64,000 nt of DNA from Lysobacterales bacterium (lineage in GTDB: Bacteria; Pseudomonadota; Gammaproteobacteria; Xanthomonadales; Rhodanobacteraceae): positions 1,364,001-1,428,000 of the forward strand of contig JADJHN010000002.1 in the NCBI GenBank assembly GCA_016707485.1, read 5' to 3'. Shown here piece after piece: positions 1 through 9,126 of the stretch (position 1 is its first letter; each line of letters opens with the position of its first letter). Below the pieces are notes generated by a model that saw only the letters and a list, made by a program, of their open reading frames with translations, searched no databases and was not told where the DNA came from. Both the position numbers and the translations under genes were made by a program.

Positions 1-1
1 G

Positions 2-454
2 ATTGACCTGGCCCTGGTCGACATGCCCGGCTTGGTTGATTACCGCTTGAATTCATTGCGGCAGGTGAACGCGCGGGGAGTCTGGCAGTTGGGGCAGGAC
101 AAGCTCGTCGATCTGAGTGCTGCCCTCGGTCGCTCCAGGGTCTCGCCAATCTGGTACGGACTGACGAATTCGGGGCTCGATCTGGATCAGGCTTCGCTCG
201 GACTGGGGCTGGCCAGCGGTCCCTTGCGTGGCAGCATAGTTGGCAGGATCAGCAGCATCGAGGTCCCCGGCCAGATTGGCACTCGTCGCTGGAGTGGCCT
301 TGACCTCGGCGTGTCCTGGCGCACCCCTTGGCGCGGCGAAGTCACCGTTGGCGCGCAAAACGTGTGGTCTGCCCAGCTTGATGCATCGGCACCCCGCGAG
401 GCCGATCCAAGCCAGGCGCGCATGCCTTACGTGCAGTATCGGCAGGATCTCTGA
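2..454 (+). CDS. C-terminal part of an outer-membrane-type protein (5' end outside window)
   Basis: The reading frame is open from the first bases of the window and stops at TGA 452-454, so only about 150 C-terminal residues are seen. The sequence alternates polar and hydrophobic residues in short strands (for example GLDLGVSWRTPW and VTVGAQNVW), which is typical of the last strands of an outer-membrane beta-barrel. No catalytic motif is visible and the family cannot be named from this part. It ends 432 bases before the start of the TonB receptor, on the same strand; no terminator hairpin with a T-tract is obvious between them. The barrel assignment is an inference from strand pattern only. 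Confidence 0.55.
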   Translation: MDLALVDMPGLVDYRLNSLRQVNARGVWQLGQDKLVDLSAALGRSRVSPIWYGLTNSGLDLDQASLGLGLASGPLRGSIVGRISSIEVPGQIGTRRWSGLDLGVSWRTPWRGEVTVGAQNVWSAQLDASAPREADPSQARMPYVQYRQDL

Positions 455-886
455 GCCATCCCGCTCGCCGGCCACGGCATGGTTTCTTCCGGTCGTTGGC
501 ATGCCGCCGTCAACGTCATTGAGCGCGCAGCCTGTTTCGATTCCCGTCTTCCCCTGCCTGGTGCCGTTTGCGCCTGGGGCCGTCTGCGCAGCATCCTCGT
601 CCGCTGGAAGTCGGATCGATCCATCGGGATCTGCTCCGCCTCCGGCACCCGAGATCTAACTTGCTGAATATGATGAGTTAAATGTCGAATTTGCGGGCCT
701 TGTTAAGGCCGCAATCAGGGATTCCCATAACGTGAGAATGTTGTTAGTATCCCGCCAATGCCAGCAGCCATCTGGTCTGTTTTTGGCTACCCAGCAGCAG
801 GGAATGAGTGCCTCATAGTTCCTTTCCGCGCAACGTCCCGAATCCGTGTCACCTGTAACACCACTCTAAAAACGTTGGAGAGCGTA
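455..886 (+). other. Intergenic and leader region without a supported gene
   Basis: This 432-base stretch holds only short overlapping frames on both strands and no recognisable protein. The TonB receptor frame is open back to an ATG at 758, but those 43 codons do not look like a signal peptide; the real start is at 887. The stretch from about 660 to 770 is more AT-rich and is the likely place for the receptor promoter. I could not pick one -35/-10 pair with confidence. Confidence 0.4.
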
Positions 887-3775
887 ATGAGATTAACGAA
901 CAACGAGCTTCTGAAAGCTGTGCGACTCGCGCTGTATGCGAGTGCCACGGCCGCCGTGGGTCTGACTTCCATTCCGGTATTTGCCCAGGACAACAACGAG
1001 CAGGGCAGCGAAAGGCTGGAAACCATCGTAGTGACCGGTTCACGCATTCGTCGCGTTGACGTCGAAAGCGCAAGCCCGGTGTTTTCGATCGAGAAAGCCG
1101 ATATCCAGAAGAGCGGCAAGCTCACCATCGGTGACCTGATCCAGGAAAGCCCGTCAATCTCGGGCGCGGCAACCAACCCGTCCGTGAACAACGGTGGTGG
1201 TAGCGGTGCTTCGACGGTATCCCTGCGCGGCCTCGGCTCGCAGCGCACCCTGTTGCTGGTCGACGGACGTCGTCTTGCTTATGCGGACGTCAACTCGATT
1301 CCGATCAACATGGTCGAGCGCATCGACATCCTCAAGGATGGCGCCTCGGCGATCTACGGCTCCGACGCAATCGGTGGCGTGGTCAACTTCATCCTGAGCA
1401 AGAACTACCAGGGTCTCTCGGCCTCGTTCGACTACGGCATCTCCGATCGTGACGACGGCGAGCGTCGTGGTTTCCAGATGAACCTCGGTCATTCGAGCGA
1501 CCGTGGCAGCATCAACATCGGTGCCACCTACAACAAGCAGGACGCCATCGGCGCCGGCGACCGCAGCTTCTCCAATCCGGCCCTGTACAACTACTACGGC
1601 ACGGTCATTTCCCTCGGCTCCGGCTCGGTTCCAGACGGTCGCTTCTCCATTCGGCGTACCGCCGCGGAGGCCGTCGGCATCTTCTGCCCGGGCAGCAGCA
1701 CCAACGTCAACGTCACCCGTATCCACGGTGCCGAAGGTACCGACGCTTCGCAGTTCCGTTGCTATGTGGGTGGCGGTGACAACAACGACACCTACAACTA
1801 TTCGCCGTTCAACCTCGAGCTGACCCCGCAGGAACGCGGTGGCCTGTTCGTCAACGGCAATTACCGCCTCACCGATACGGTCGAAGCGTACGTGACGGCG
1901 TTCACCAACAAGACCCGTTCGCGCTACATCATCGCGCCGCTGCCGCTGATCGTCGCCCAGCTCGGTGCGCCGATTTCCGCGCAGAGTGTCTACAACCCGT
2001 TTGGCGTCAACATTTCCTCGGGTGGTATCCGCGACGTCTTTGGCGGCAATCGTGAAGGCATGTTCGAAACCCAGGCCGACCAGTTCAGCTCCGGCTTGCG
2101 TGGCAGCTTCGGCGACACCTGGCAGTGGGATGCCGGCATCACCTGGGCGCGTACCTCGCAGGATACGGGCAACACCGGCTACTACTACCTGCCGGCCTTT
2201 GCCGACGCCATCGGCCCGTCGTTCTATGACGCCGACGGTATCGCACGTTGCGGTACGCCGACGGCTCCGATCGCCGATTGCACACCGCTCAACCTGTTCA
2301 ACCTGGACGCCACGACGGCTGCCGGTGCCTTGACCCGTGCCCAGCTCGATCAGCTCCAGTTGACCGTGCGTTCGCACAGTTATTCGACGCAGAAGAGCGC
2401 GCAGTTCAACCTCACCGGCGAAATCTTCGATCTGCCGGCCGGTGCGGTCGGTCTCGCGGTCGGTGGCGAATACCGGAAGGACTACCAGTACTTCCAGCCG
2501 GACTTCGTCTCGACCATTCGCGATCCGAACGCGGGCAGCTGCCTGACCTTCACCGACGCCTGCGGTTCGCCCTCCAGTGGCCAGCTCAGCGTGCGTGAGT
2601 TCTACGGCGAGTTGTTCATCCCGATCCTGGCCGACCTTCCGTTTGCCAAGTCCCTCAACATGACCCTGGGGTCACGTTATTCGGATTACTCGGCATTCGG
2701 TACCACGACCAATTCCAAGATCGGCATCGAGTATCGTCCGATCGACGACCTGATGTTGCGTGGCACGATCGCTGAAGTCTTCCGTTCGCCGACCATCAGC
2801 GACCTGTACGGTGGCACCACGCCAAGCGCCGATACCTATAATGATCCTTGCAGCGGCCTCGTTGCGGGTGATCCGCGCCTGTCCAATCCGGCTTGCGCCG
2901 GTCTGGCACCGGGCTTCGTGCAGGTGACTGCGCAGACTCAGGCCCTGTACGGTGCCAACGCGTTCGTGCAGCCGGAAAAGGGTCGCACCTTCACCTGGGG
3001 TGCCGTGTATGACCCGCAGTGGCTGCCGGGCCTGTCGACCTCTCTGGATTTCTGGAAGGTCAGGCTGACCGACACCATCGGCGCGATCGGTACCCAGGTC
3101 ATCATTGACCAGTGCTTCACCTTCGGCCGTTTCTGCAACCTGTTCTCGCGTCAGCTCGGTGCCGGCGGCAATGGCGACATCGCCTTCGTCAGCAACCTGA
3201 CCCAGAACATCGGTCGCATCGATACCGATGGCGTGGACTTCAGCATCAAGTATCGTCTGCCGGAAACCCGCTTCGGCAACTTCAACGTCTCCTTGGATAC
3301 GACCTACGTCGCCAAGTATGACGCCGAAGTGATCGAAGGCGACATCACCACGCGTTACCATCGCGCAGGTACCTACACCTCGTCTTCGGCTGGCGGTGAT
3401 GGCAACTACGCACGCTGGCGCGGTCTGGGTGCGATCAGCTGGAACATGGGCGCGTTCGATGCAGGATGGCGCATGCGTTTTGTCGGTCCGACCCGTTTCG
3501 GTGACTACGACACGGCCGGTGACGGCTCGCAGGTTGTATCGCCGGGTGGCGATCCGCTCGACAACTCGTTCCGCATCGGCGGTTCGACTTTCCACAACCT
3601 GACGGCCGGATACAATGCCGAAGCCATCAACACGCGCTTTGAAATCGGCGTGGACAATGTCTTCGACAAGCAGCCGCCGATCCTGTGGCAGTACGGCTTC
3701 AACGGCAACACCGACGAGCGTACCTATGACGTCGTCGGCCGCTACTACTGGGCTCGTGTTGGCGTGAAGTTCTAA
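887..3775 (+). CDS. TonB-dependent outer-membrane receptor
   Basis: Energy-coupled outer-membrane importer of about 962 residues; the substrate is unknown. I chose ATG 887 because GGAG (877-880) lies 6 bases upstream and the protein then begins with a proper signal peptide (residues 1-33, cut after VFA). A TonB-box-like ETIVVTGS follows at residues 45-52, then a plug domain (about 55-170) with the typical SLRGLGSQRTLLLVDGRR segment, then a long barrel ending in F (VGVKF). There is no N-terminal FecA-type signalling extension. It is followed directly by a strong terminator, then by sulfotransferase and hydroxylase genes. Receptors of this kind in Lysobacterales are often next to modifying enzymes, so a role in taking up a modified peptide or sugar is possible but inferred. 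Confidence 0.93.
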   Translation: MRLTNNELLKAVRLALYASATAAVGLTSIPVFAQDNNEQGSERLETIVVTGSRIRRVDVESASPVFSIEKADIQKSGKLTIGDLIQESPSISGAATNPSVNNGGGSGASTVSLRGLGSQRTLLLVDGRRLAYADVNSIPINMVERIDILKDGASAIYGSDAIGGVVNFILSKNYQGLSASFDYGISDRDDGERRGFQMNLGHSSDRGSINIGATYNKQDAIGAGDRSFSNPALYNYYGTVISLGSGSVPDGRFSIRRTAAEAVGIFCPGSSTNVNVTRIHGAEGTDASQFRCYVGGGDNNDTYNYSPFNLELTPQERGGLFVNGNYRLTDTVEAYVTAFTNKTRSRYIIAPLPLIVAQLGAPISAQSVYNPFGVNISSGGIRDVFGGNREGMFETQADQFSSGLRGSFGDTWQWDAGITWARTSQDTGNTGYYYLPAFADAIGPSFYDADGIARCGTPTAPIADCTPLNLFNLDATTAAGALTRAQLDQLQLTVRSHSYSTQKSAQFNLTGEIFDLPAGAVGLAVGGEYRKDYQYFQPDFVSTIRDPNAGSCLTFTDACGSPSSGQLSVREFYGELFIPILADLPFAKSLNMTLGSRYSDYSAFGTTTNSKIGIEYRPIDDLMLRGTIAEVFRSPTISDLYGGTTPSADTYNDPCSGLVAGDPRLSNPACAGLAPGFVQVTAQTQALYGANAFVQPEKGRTFTWGAVYDPQWLPGLSTSLDFWKVRLTDTIGAIGTQVIIDQCFTFGRFCNLFSRQLGAGGNGDIAFVSNLTQNIGRIDTDGVDFSIKYRLPETRFGNFNVSLDTTYVAKYDAEVIEGDITTRYHRAGTYTSSSAGGDGNYARWRGLGAISWNMGAFDAGWRMRFVGPTRFGDYDTAGDGSQVVSPGGDPLDNSFRIGGSTFHNLTAGYNAEAINTRFEIGVDNVFDKQPPILWQYGFNGNTDERTYDVVGRYYWARVGVKF

Positions 3776-3797
3776 GCGAACGTTTCAAGCGCGTAAA

Positions 3798-3832
3798 AGG
3801 AGGCCGCGTGGCGAAAGCCACGCGGCCTTTTC
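3798..3832 (+). terminator. Rho-independent terminator after the TonB receptor gene
   Basis: A perfect 11-bp GC-rich stem (3802-3812 with 3817-3827) closes a GAAA tetraloop and is followed by TTTT. It lies 22 bases after the receptor stop codon and separates the receptor from the next gene. Confidence 0.95.
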
Positions 3833-3895
3833 ATTGTGAGAGTGCGCTGCCGTGCGGGGAATGCGCGGCCAGCGTCCGAAAGCAGGAGCCATTCG

Positions 3896-5707
3896 ATGTT
3901 GCAACGTGCGTTTGAAGCCTATCAATCGGGCAATCCCAAGCAGGCCGAGACGCTTTGCCGGGAAATCCTTGCGACCCGACCGGAAGACCAGGTGGCCATG
4001 CTCTTCCTGGCCATGAGTCTCGATGCCCAACACCGGACCATTGAAGCGATCCAGCTCTTCGAGCGCCTGACCGTCCTGTCCCCGGAACAAGCCGAGAATT
4101 GGGCGAATCTGGGCACCGTGTTGCGTGCGGCCGGACAGGCCGACAAGGCTGAGCAGGCATTTCGCTCTGCTTTGGAGCGCGATGGCGCAGATGCGAACTC
4201 GCTGTTCAACCTCGGTTCGCTGAGCTTCGACAAGGGAAACTACGGCGAAGCACGTCGCTTTTTGCTGCGGGCATTGGAGACTGCGCCGGACGACGCAGCA
4301 ATCCGTGTGCTTGCGATCGCCGCGTGCTTTGAATGCGCCGATTTCGAACAGACCGATCAACTGCTTGTCGACTGGGAGCGATGGGCAACCGGGAACGTCG
4401 AGGTACTCACCGATCTCGGTTGGACATTGACCCGATTGACGCGCGCCGAAGAAGCCGGGCGTGCACTCGAGCTGGCGGCGCAGATGATGCCGAACAACAC
4501 CCGCGTCGATCTGCGCCGGGCGGCGTTTTACGAAAGAACCAATCGCGTCGCGGAATCGCGCGCGCTGCTCAAGCAGATACCGCAGGAGGCGCTCGACCGG
4601 GTTGGGCTCGGCACCGATGCAACGATCCTGCGCGCCGATCTGGCCGCGCGCGGTGACGATCTGGAAGGCGCGCGTCATCTCTACGAAAAGCTTGTTGTCG
4701 ACGCTGATCTGGTCCGTCGCGATCCGCAACTGCCGTCGCAACTGGCCCGCGTATGTGATCGACTGGGTGATCCTGCCTCGGCGATGATGTGGCTGGTCCA
4801 CGGTCGTGCGCTGCATCTGGCGCAACTGCGCGAACGCGCACCGCAGATCTTCGAGGAGGGTGCGGATCCCTTGCGCATCATCCGCCAGCCGCTGTCCGCG
4901 GGACAGGTTGCCGCCTGGAAGCCCGTCAAGGCTCCCAGTGCGGAGGAATCACCGATCTTCGTGGTGGGCTTTCCGCGCTCCGGCACCACCATGCTGGAAA
5001 CCATGCTCGATGCGCATCCAAAGTTGGCCAGCATGGACGAGCGCGCGTTCATCCAGGATGTCGTCGACGAAATGCACAGGATGGGTTTCGTCTATCCCGT
5101 CGGTCTCGGCGAGCTTGACGACGCGCAATGCGCCCGCCTGCGCACGACGTACGCCAATCTGGTGAAAACCCAGGCCCGGGTCGATCCGAACCTGCGCCTG
5201 GTCGACAAGAATCCACTCAACATCATGCGCTTGCCGCTGATCGTCCGACTTTTCCCGAAGGCCAAGATCATCCTTGCCCTGCGCCATCCCTGCGATGTCG
5301 TTCTCAGCAACTTCATGCAGACCTTTCGTGCGCCGGCCTACATTGCCATGTGCGCGACGATCGAGTCGACCGCGCAGGGCTACGCCGACACCTTTGATTT
5401 CTGGGTTGACCAAGCGAGCGTGCTGTCTCCGGATGTGCTTGAGTTGCGCTACGAGGATGTCGTTGACGACATTGACGCACAATCGCGGCGGATCGCGGAC
5501 TTCATCGGCATCGACTGGGACGAGCGCATGGTCAATTTCCACGAGCGCGCGAAGGATCGAGGATTCATAGGTACGCCGAGCTACCAGCAGGTTGTCGAGC
5601 CGATCAACCGCCGCGGCGTTGCTCGTTGGGAGAAATACCGGGAATATCTCGAACCGGCCATTCCGATCCTGCGTCGACACATCGAGCGTTGGAATTATCC
5701 TGTTTGA
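3896..5707 (+). CDS. TPR-domain sulfotransferase
   Basis: About 603 residues. The N-terminal half (roughly 1-340) is a run of tetratricopeptide repeats; the C-terminal part (about 350-600) is a PAPS-dependent sulfotransferase. The 5'-phosphosulfate loop FPRSGTT is near residue 358 and the 3'-phosphate motif LRHPCDVVLSNF is near residue 463. ATG 3896 is preferred over an upstream in-frame ATG at 3836 because AGGAG (3884-3888) sits 7 bases before it and the TPR helix starts at once. The TPR part probably binds the protein or peptide that is sulfated. The gene ends 13 bases inside the convergent downstream sulfotransferase gene. The acceptor is unknown. Confidence 0.9.
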   Translation: MLQRAFEAYQSGNPKQAETLCREILATRPEDQVAMLFLAMSLDAQHRTIEAIQLFERLTVLSPEQAENWANLGTVLRAAGQADKAEQAFRSALERDGADANSLFNLGSLSFDKGNYGEARRFLLRALETAPDDAAIRVLAIAACFECADFEQTDQLLVDWERWATGNVEVLTDLGWTLTRLTRAEEAGRALELAAQMMPNNTRVDLRRAAFYERTNRVAESRALLKQIPQEALDRVGLGTDATILRADLAARGDDLEGARHLYEKLVVDADLVRRDPQLPSQLARVCDRLGDPASAMMWLVHGRALHLAQLRERAPQIFEEGADPLRIIRQPLSAGQVAAWKPVKAPSAEESPIFVVGFPRSGTTMLETMLDAHPKLASMDERAFIQDVVDEMHRMGFVYPVGLGELDDAQCARLRTTYANLVKTQARVDPNLRLVDKNPLNIMRLPLIVRLFPKAKIILALRHPCDVVLSNFMQTFRAPAYIAMCATIESTAQGYADTFDFWVDQASVLSPDVLELRYEDVVDDIDAQSRRIADFIGIDWDERMVNFHERAKDRGFIGTPSYQQVVEPINRRGVARWEKYREYLEPAIPILRRHIERWNYPV

Positions 5708-6345
5708 ACCGCGTGGTCTGATTCGAAGCGGTAACCAAGCAATTCAAGGTCGCGCGCATACATGGCCGCGACACGCTCGCGCAGTTCGTCATCGTAGTAT
5801 TCGGCGTAATGGCGATGACGCGAAGCGTTGACCTGTTCAAGAGCCAGCGAAGGAATTCCAATCCGTGCACAGATCGCATCGTAATCGGCCTGCATGGTCT
5901 CTACGCGGCCGAGCTGATCCATGGCCAGGCGTCCGTCGGCGTCGCAGAGCATCTCGTGTTGCGGGCGGAACAGGATGTGTTGCAGGGGTGGGCGGTCACG
6001 GATGATGAAACGCATGAAGGCCTGCGGATTCGCCTCGAATTGCCCATTGTTGCGGCTCATGAAAGCACAATAGGAAATGAAGCGATCAAACGGGTTGCGC
6101 ACGAACGCAAACTTGAAATAGCTGCCGAAAATCTCCTCGCCAAGTACCGGCCGAACCTGCGCGACACTGAGATGGCCATGGCCCAGCTCGCCCAGCTGCG
6201 GCAGCGGAATGCGCTTCTGCACGAACAGGCCGACCTGTTCCATGTCGTCTTCCGCCAGGAACGGGCGCAGCGCCTGGCGAACCGAATGCGTCCCGGTTTT
6301 CGGGACTGCAAAGAAGATGAACCGGTGCCGGTTGGATATGATCAT
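5695..6345 (-). CDS. Sulfotransferase family protein (Sulfotransfer_2-like)
   Basis: About 216 residues on the minus strand. PKTGTHS near residue 16 is the 5'-PSB loop and FVRNPFDRFIS is the 3'-PB motif, the layout of membrane-type carbohydrate sulfotransferases of the Sulfotransfer_2 group. There is no N-terminal membrane segment. I placed the start at ATG 6345 (MIISNRHRFIFF), which fits the family; an in-frame TTG at 6369 is the alternative, and neither has a strong Shine-Dalgarno. Its stop lies inside the last codons of the convergent TPR sulfotransferase. Two sulfotransferases side by side suggest one shared substrate or two sulfation sites (inference). Confidence 0.85.
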   Translation of the reverse strand: MIISNRHRFIFFAVPKTGTHSVRQALRPFLAEDDMEQVGLFVQKRIPLPQLGELGHGHLSVAQVRPVLGEEIFGSYFKFAFVRNPFDRFISYCAFMSRNNGQFEANPQAFMRFIIRDRPPLQHILFRPQHEMLCDADGRLAMDQLGRVETMQADYDAICARIGIPSLALEQVNASRHRHYAEYYDDELRERVAAMYARDLELLGYRFESDHAVQTG

Positions 6346-6524
6346 CGGCGCGTGAATTCCGCGGGGCAAACCGCTATTGTCGCATGCCTGCCATCGCCTT
6401 CCAGCGATGACACTGCCGCTCCGGCGTCGCCCGCGCAGTCCAGGCTGACCGGCCTTGCTATGATTCCCGGCCCTGCGCCGGATTCGTCGCGTCGCATCGT
6501 CAAAAACCCGATTGGATCAGACAC

Positions 6525-7511
6525 ATGAAGCTCCAGGTTCCCTTTCTGCAACTGCCCCTGCGCTTTGACGCCGACCTCCTTGCCGCGGAAATCGCCGCAC
6601 TTGGCGAATCGGTATGGCGGCCCCATCCGCAGGGATTCAAGGGCAATTCCGCGGTGCCATTGATCGCCCGCGATGGCAATCCGCAAAGCGATGCGGTGAA
6701 GGGTGCCATGAGGCCCACCCCGCAACTTGAGCGCTGTCCGTATCTGCTCCAGGTGCTGAGCGAGATTGGCGGCGTCTGGGGACGCAGCCGCTTGATGCGC
6801 TTGTCGGGAAATGCCGAAGTCACCGCCCATGTCGACATCGACTACTACTGGCGCGACCACATGCGCGTCCACGTACCGATCGTCACGCAACCGGAAGTCC
6901 GCTTTCACTGTGGCCACGACTCGATCAACATGGCGGCAGGTGAGTGCTGGATCTTCGATACCTGGCGGCCGCATCGCGTCGTCAATACCAACGAGAGTTC
7001 ACGCATCCACCTGGTTGCGGATTCCGTTGGCGGTTCCGGATTGTGGAATCTGATCGCCGCGGGTCGTCCGCACGACGCTGCTGTACCGGGGTGGCAAGCA
7101 CATCAGCGGAAACCGAATCCGCAAGCAACGGTCGATTTGAAACTCGAGTCGTTCAATGTGCCGGCGGTGATGACGCCGTGGGAAGTCCAGGATCAGCTGA
7201 GCTTTGTCCTCGAAGGCGCACTGCCGCATCCCGCGCTGGGCATGGTGCATCAATTGGCCGGCCACTTTCATCGGCATTGGCGATCTCTCTGGGCCATGCA
7301 CGGTGACGCCGGCGGTGGCCATGCCGACTACGCGGAGGCATTGAAGCTGTTTGCCGACGAGTTGGCGCGGATCGGCGAAGGCGTGAAGCTGGAGAACGGC
7401 ACCGGGCTGATCAAGGCCATGAACAGCCTGATCATCGCCGTCGCCATCAATGACGCGGATGCGGAAATGCTGGCCGACGAGCGTTCGGCACCGGTCGCGG
7501 CGGCCATGTAG
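6525..7511 (+). CDS. Aspartyl/asparaginyl beta-hydroxylase-type 2OG-Fe(II) oxygenase
   Basis: 328 residues, cytoplasmic. The core matches the Asp/Asn beta-hydroxylase family: HVDID at 102-106 and WRPHRVVN around 148-154. H102 and H150 are the likely iron ligands, and R160, ten residues after H150, sits where the family binds the 2-oxoglutarate carboxylate. D104 may be the third ligand. The C-terminal 130 residues are helical and not recognised. The promoter side is shared with the divergent sulfotransferase gene (about 180 bases). The grouping with two sulfotransferases and a TonB receptor suggests modification of a peptide or protein side chain, but the target is unknown. Confidence 0.85.
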   Translation: MKLQVPFLQLPLRFDADLLAAEIAALGESVWRPHPQGFKGNSAVPLIARDGNPQSDAVKGAMRPTPQLERCPYLLQVLSEIGGVWGRSRLMRLSGNAEVTAHVDIDYYWRDHMRVHVPIVTQPEVRFHCGHDSINMAAGECWIFDTWRPHRVVNTNESSRIHLVADSVGGSGLWNLIAAGRPHDAAVPGWQAHQRKPNPQATVDLKLESFNVPAVMTPWEVQDQLSFVLEGALPHPALGMVHQLAGHFHRHWRSLWAMHGDAGGGHADYAEALKLFADELARIGEGVKLENGTGLIKAMNSLIIAVAINDADAEMLADERSAPVAAAM

Positions 7512-7526
7512 GCCGTCCGGCTGCAA

Positions 7527-8630
7527 TCAGAAGTGTGAATCCTCGAAGCCTTCGTCCATCGGCGTTTCGCCGCCTTCGGCAAGGCGGATCTTGAGGGCAA
7601 GGCCGTCACGTGAATCGGCTTTCGACAATGCCTCTTCCAGTTCGATGCGGCCGTCCTTGTACAGCGCATACAGCGCCTGGTCGAAGGTCTGCATGCCTTC
7701 CTGCAGGCTGCGATCCATGGCTTCCTTCATCTCGTGGATCTGGCCACGCCGGATCATGTCGCGGATCAGTGGCGTGTTCAGGAGTACTTCGACGGCCGGC
7801 AGGCGGCGGCCGTCCTTGCCCATGACCAAGCGCTGCGAAATGACCGCGCGCAGGTTCAGGGCCAGGTTCATGAGGATGTTGCGATGCGCGGCCTCGGGGA
7901 AGAAATTGAGGATGCGTTCGAGGGTCTGGTCGGCATTGTTCGAGTGCAGTGTGGCCAGGCAAAGGTGACCGGTTTCCGAGAACGAGATGGCTGCCTCCAT
8001 GGTCTCGGCATCGCGAATCTCGCCGATCAGGATGACATCGGGCGCCTCGCGCATCGCATTCTTCAGCGCCTCGGAATAGCTGTGCGTATCGAGGCCGACC
8101 TCGCGCTGGTTGACCACCGATTTCTTGTGACGATAAAGGTATTCGATCGGGTCCTCGACCGTCAGAATGTGACCGGAAGTGTTCGTGTTGCGATGATCGA
8201 TCATTGCCGCCAGCGTGGTCGACTTGCCCGAACCGGTGGCACCGACCACCAGGATCAGGCCGCGAGGCTCCATGATCAGTTCCTTGAACAACTGCGGCAG
8301 GCGCAACTGTTCGATGCTCGGGATCTCGCTCTTGATCGCGCGAATGACCATGCCGACTTCGCCACGCTGCTTGAACACGTTGATGCGGAAGCGGCCGGCA
8401 TCCTTGACCGCAATGGCCATGTTCAATTCCAGCTTGCTCTCGAACTGCGGGACTTGGCCCTCATCCATCAGCGAATAGGCGATCTTCTTGACCATGCCGC
8501 CGGGAAGCCCGGTATTGCCAAGCGGATAGAGCTTGCCCTCGACTTTGATGTTCACCGGAGCGCCTGTGGTCAGGAACATGTCCGACGCGCCTTTCTCGGT
8601 CATCAGCTTGAGAAAATATCCGATGTCCAT
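7527..8630 (-). CDS. pilU: Type IV pilus retraction-associated ATPase PilU
   Basis: 367 residues, hexameric PilT/PilU-class ATPase at the cytoplasmic base of the type IV pilus. It has Walker A GATGSGKST (130-138), an Asp box (TVEDPIEY), Walker B VILIGEIRD (199-207) and a His box (LATLHSNN). The N-terminus MDIGYFLKLM and the acidic tail (GGETPMDEGFEDSHF) are typical of PilU rather than PilT. The start at 8630 has GAGGA 9 bases upstream; an open frame continues 134 codons further but is not coding. pilT is usually directly upstream of pilU; here the upstream neighbour is a divergent lipoprotein gene instead, so pilT must be elsewhere. Confidence 0.95.
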   Translation of the reverse strand: MDIGYFLKLMTEKGASDMFLTTGAPVNIKVEGKLYPLGNTGLPGGMVKKIAYSLMDEGQVPQFESKLELNMAIAVKDAGRFRINVFKQRGEVGMVIRAIKSEIPSIEQLRLPQLFKELIMEPRGLILVVGATGSGKSTTLAAMIDHRNTNTSGHILTVEDPIEYLYRHKKSVVNQREVGLDTHSYSEALKNAMREAPDVILIGEIRDAETMEAAISFSETGHLCLATLHSNNADQTLERILNFFPEAAHRNILMNLALNLRAVISQRLVMGKDGRRLPAVEVLLNTPLIRDMIRRGQIHEMKEAMDRSLQEGMQTFDQALYALYKDGRIELEEALSKADSRDGLALKIRLAEGGETPMDEGFEDSHF

Positions 8631-8733
8631 CTGATCAAATCCTCGGAAACTCGGCAGGAAAATCGCCGTGAACATTGCGAATGCCTGGCAGCCTTCCCAC
8701 AATAGGGGATCGCCCCGGGCGCAGAGTACTCTT

Positions 8734-9126
8734 ATGACACCAAGCGGTTTGAAAATCCATGGCCCAATCGTTCTTTCGCTGGCCCTGATCCTGGTTGCTT
8801 GCGGGCCGACAAAACCACCGCCGGATCTGCTGGGCAATGCCCAGCAGCGCCTGACCAGCGCGCGCAATTCAGGCGCTGCAACTTTCGCGCCACTTGAGCT
8901 GCGTTTCGCCGAAGAGCGCTTCAGCCAAGCCCAGACGGCGATGCTGGAACACGATTTCAACCTGGCCGTGAATCTGGCCGATGAATCCGCCGCCAACAGC
9001 GAGCTGGCCGCGATCAAGGCCAGGCTTGGCAAGCTGCGCGAGTCGATAGATCAACTGAAGCGAGACAACGCCGAGATCAACCGGGTCCTGCAGGCTGCAG
9101 GCGCTGCCCCAGGGGGTGCGCCATGA
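8734..9126 (+). CDS. DUF4398-type lipoprotein
   Basis: 130 residues. Starting at ATG 8734, the N-terminus is a lipoprotein signal with lipobox LVAC (Cys23), followed by a proline-containing linker and two long helices with the NAQQRL...A..FAPLELRFAEERF pattern of DUF4398 proteins. An earlier in-frame ATG (8668) would put 22 non-signal residues in front and is rejected. The stop overlaps the next start (ATGA at 9123-9126), so translation of the two genes is probably coupled. A role at the outer membrane or peptidoglycan together with the OmpA-like protein is inferred. Confidence 0.88.
   Translation: MTPSGLKIHGPIVLSLALILVACGPTKPPPDLLGNAQQRLTSARNSGAATFAPLELRFAEERFSQAQTAMLEHDFNLAVNLADESAANSELAAIKARLGKLRESIDQLKRDNAEINRVLQAAGAAPGGAP

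Noticed and set aside
758..886. Upstream ATG of the TonB receptor frame
   Set aside because: The added 43 residues precede and would bury the signal peptide, whereas ATG 887 has a well-placed GGAG.
1154..2377. Long antisense open frame (407 codons) inside the TonB receptor gene
   Set aside because: It is the GC-rich shadow of the receptor frame: valine/arginine/glycine-rich, no family resemblance, no ribosome-binding site. The receptor itself is unambiguous.
7527..7560. DEGFED near the end of PilU considered as another DGFE tag
   Set aside because: PilU is cytoplasmic, the acidic tail is usual for the family, and the hydrophobic-aromatic residues before DGFE are missing.
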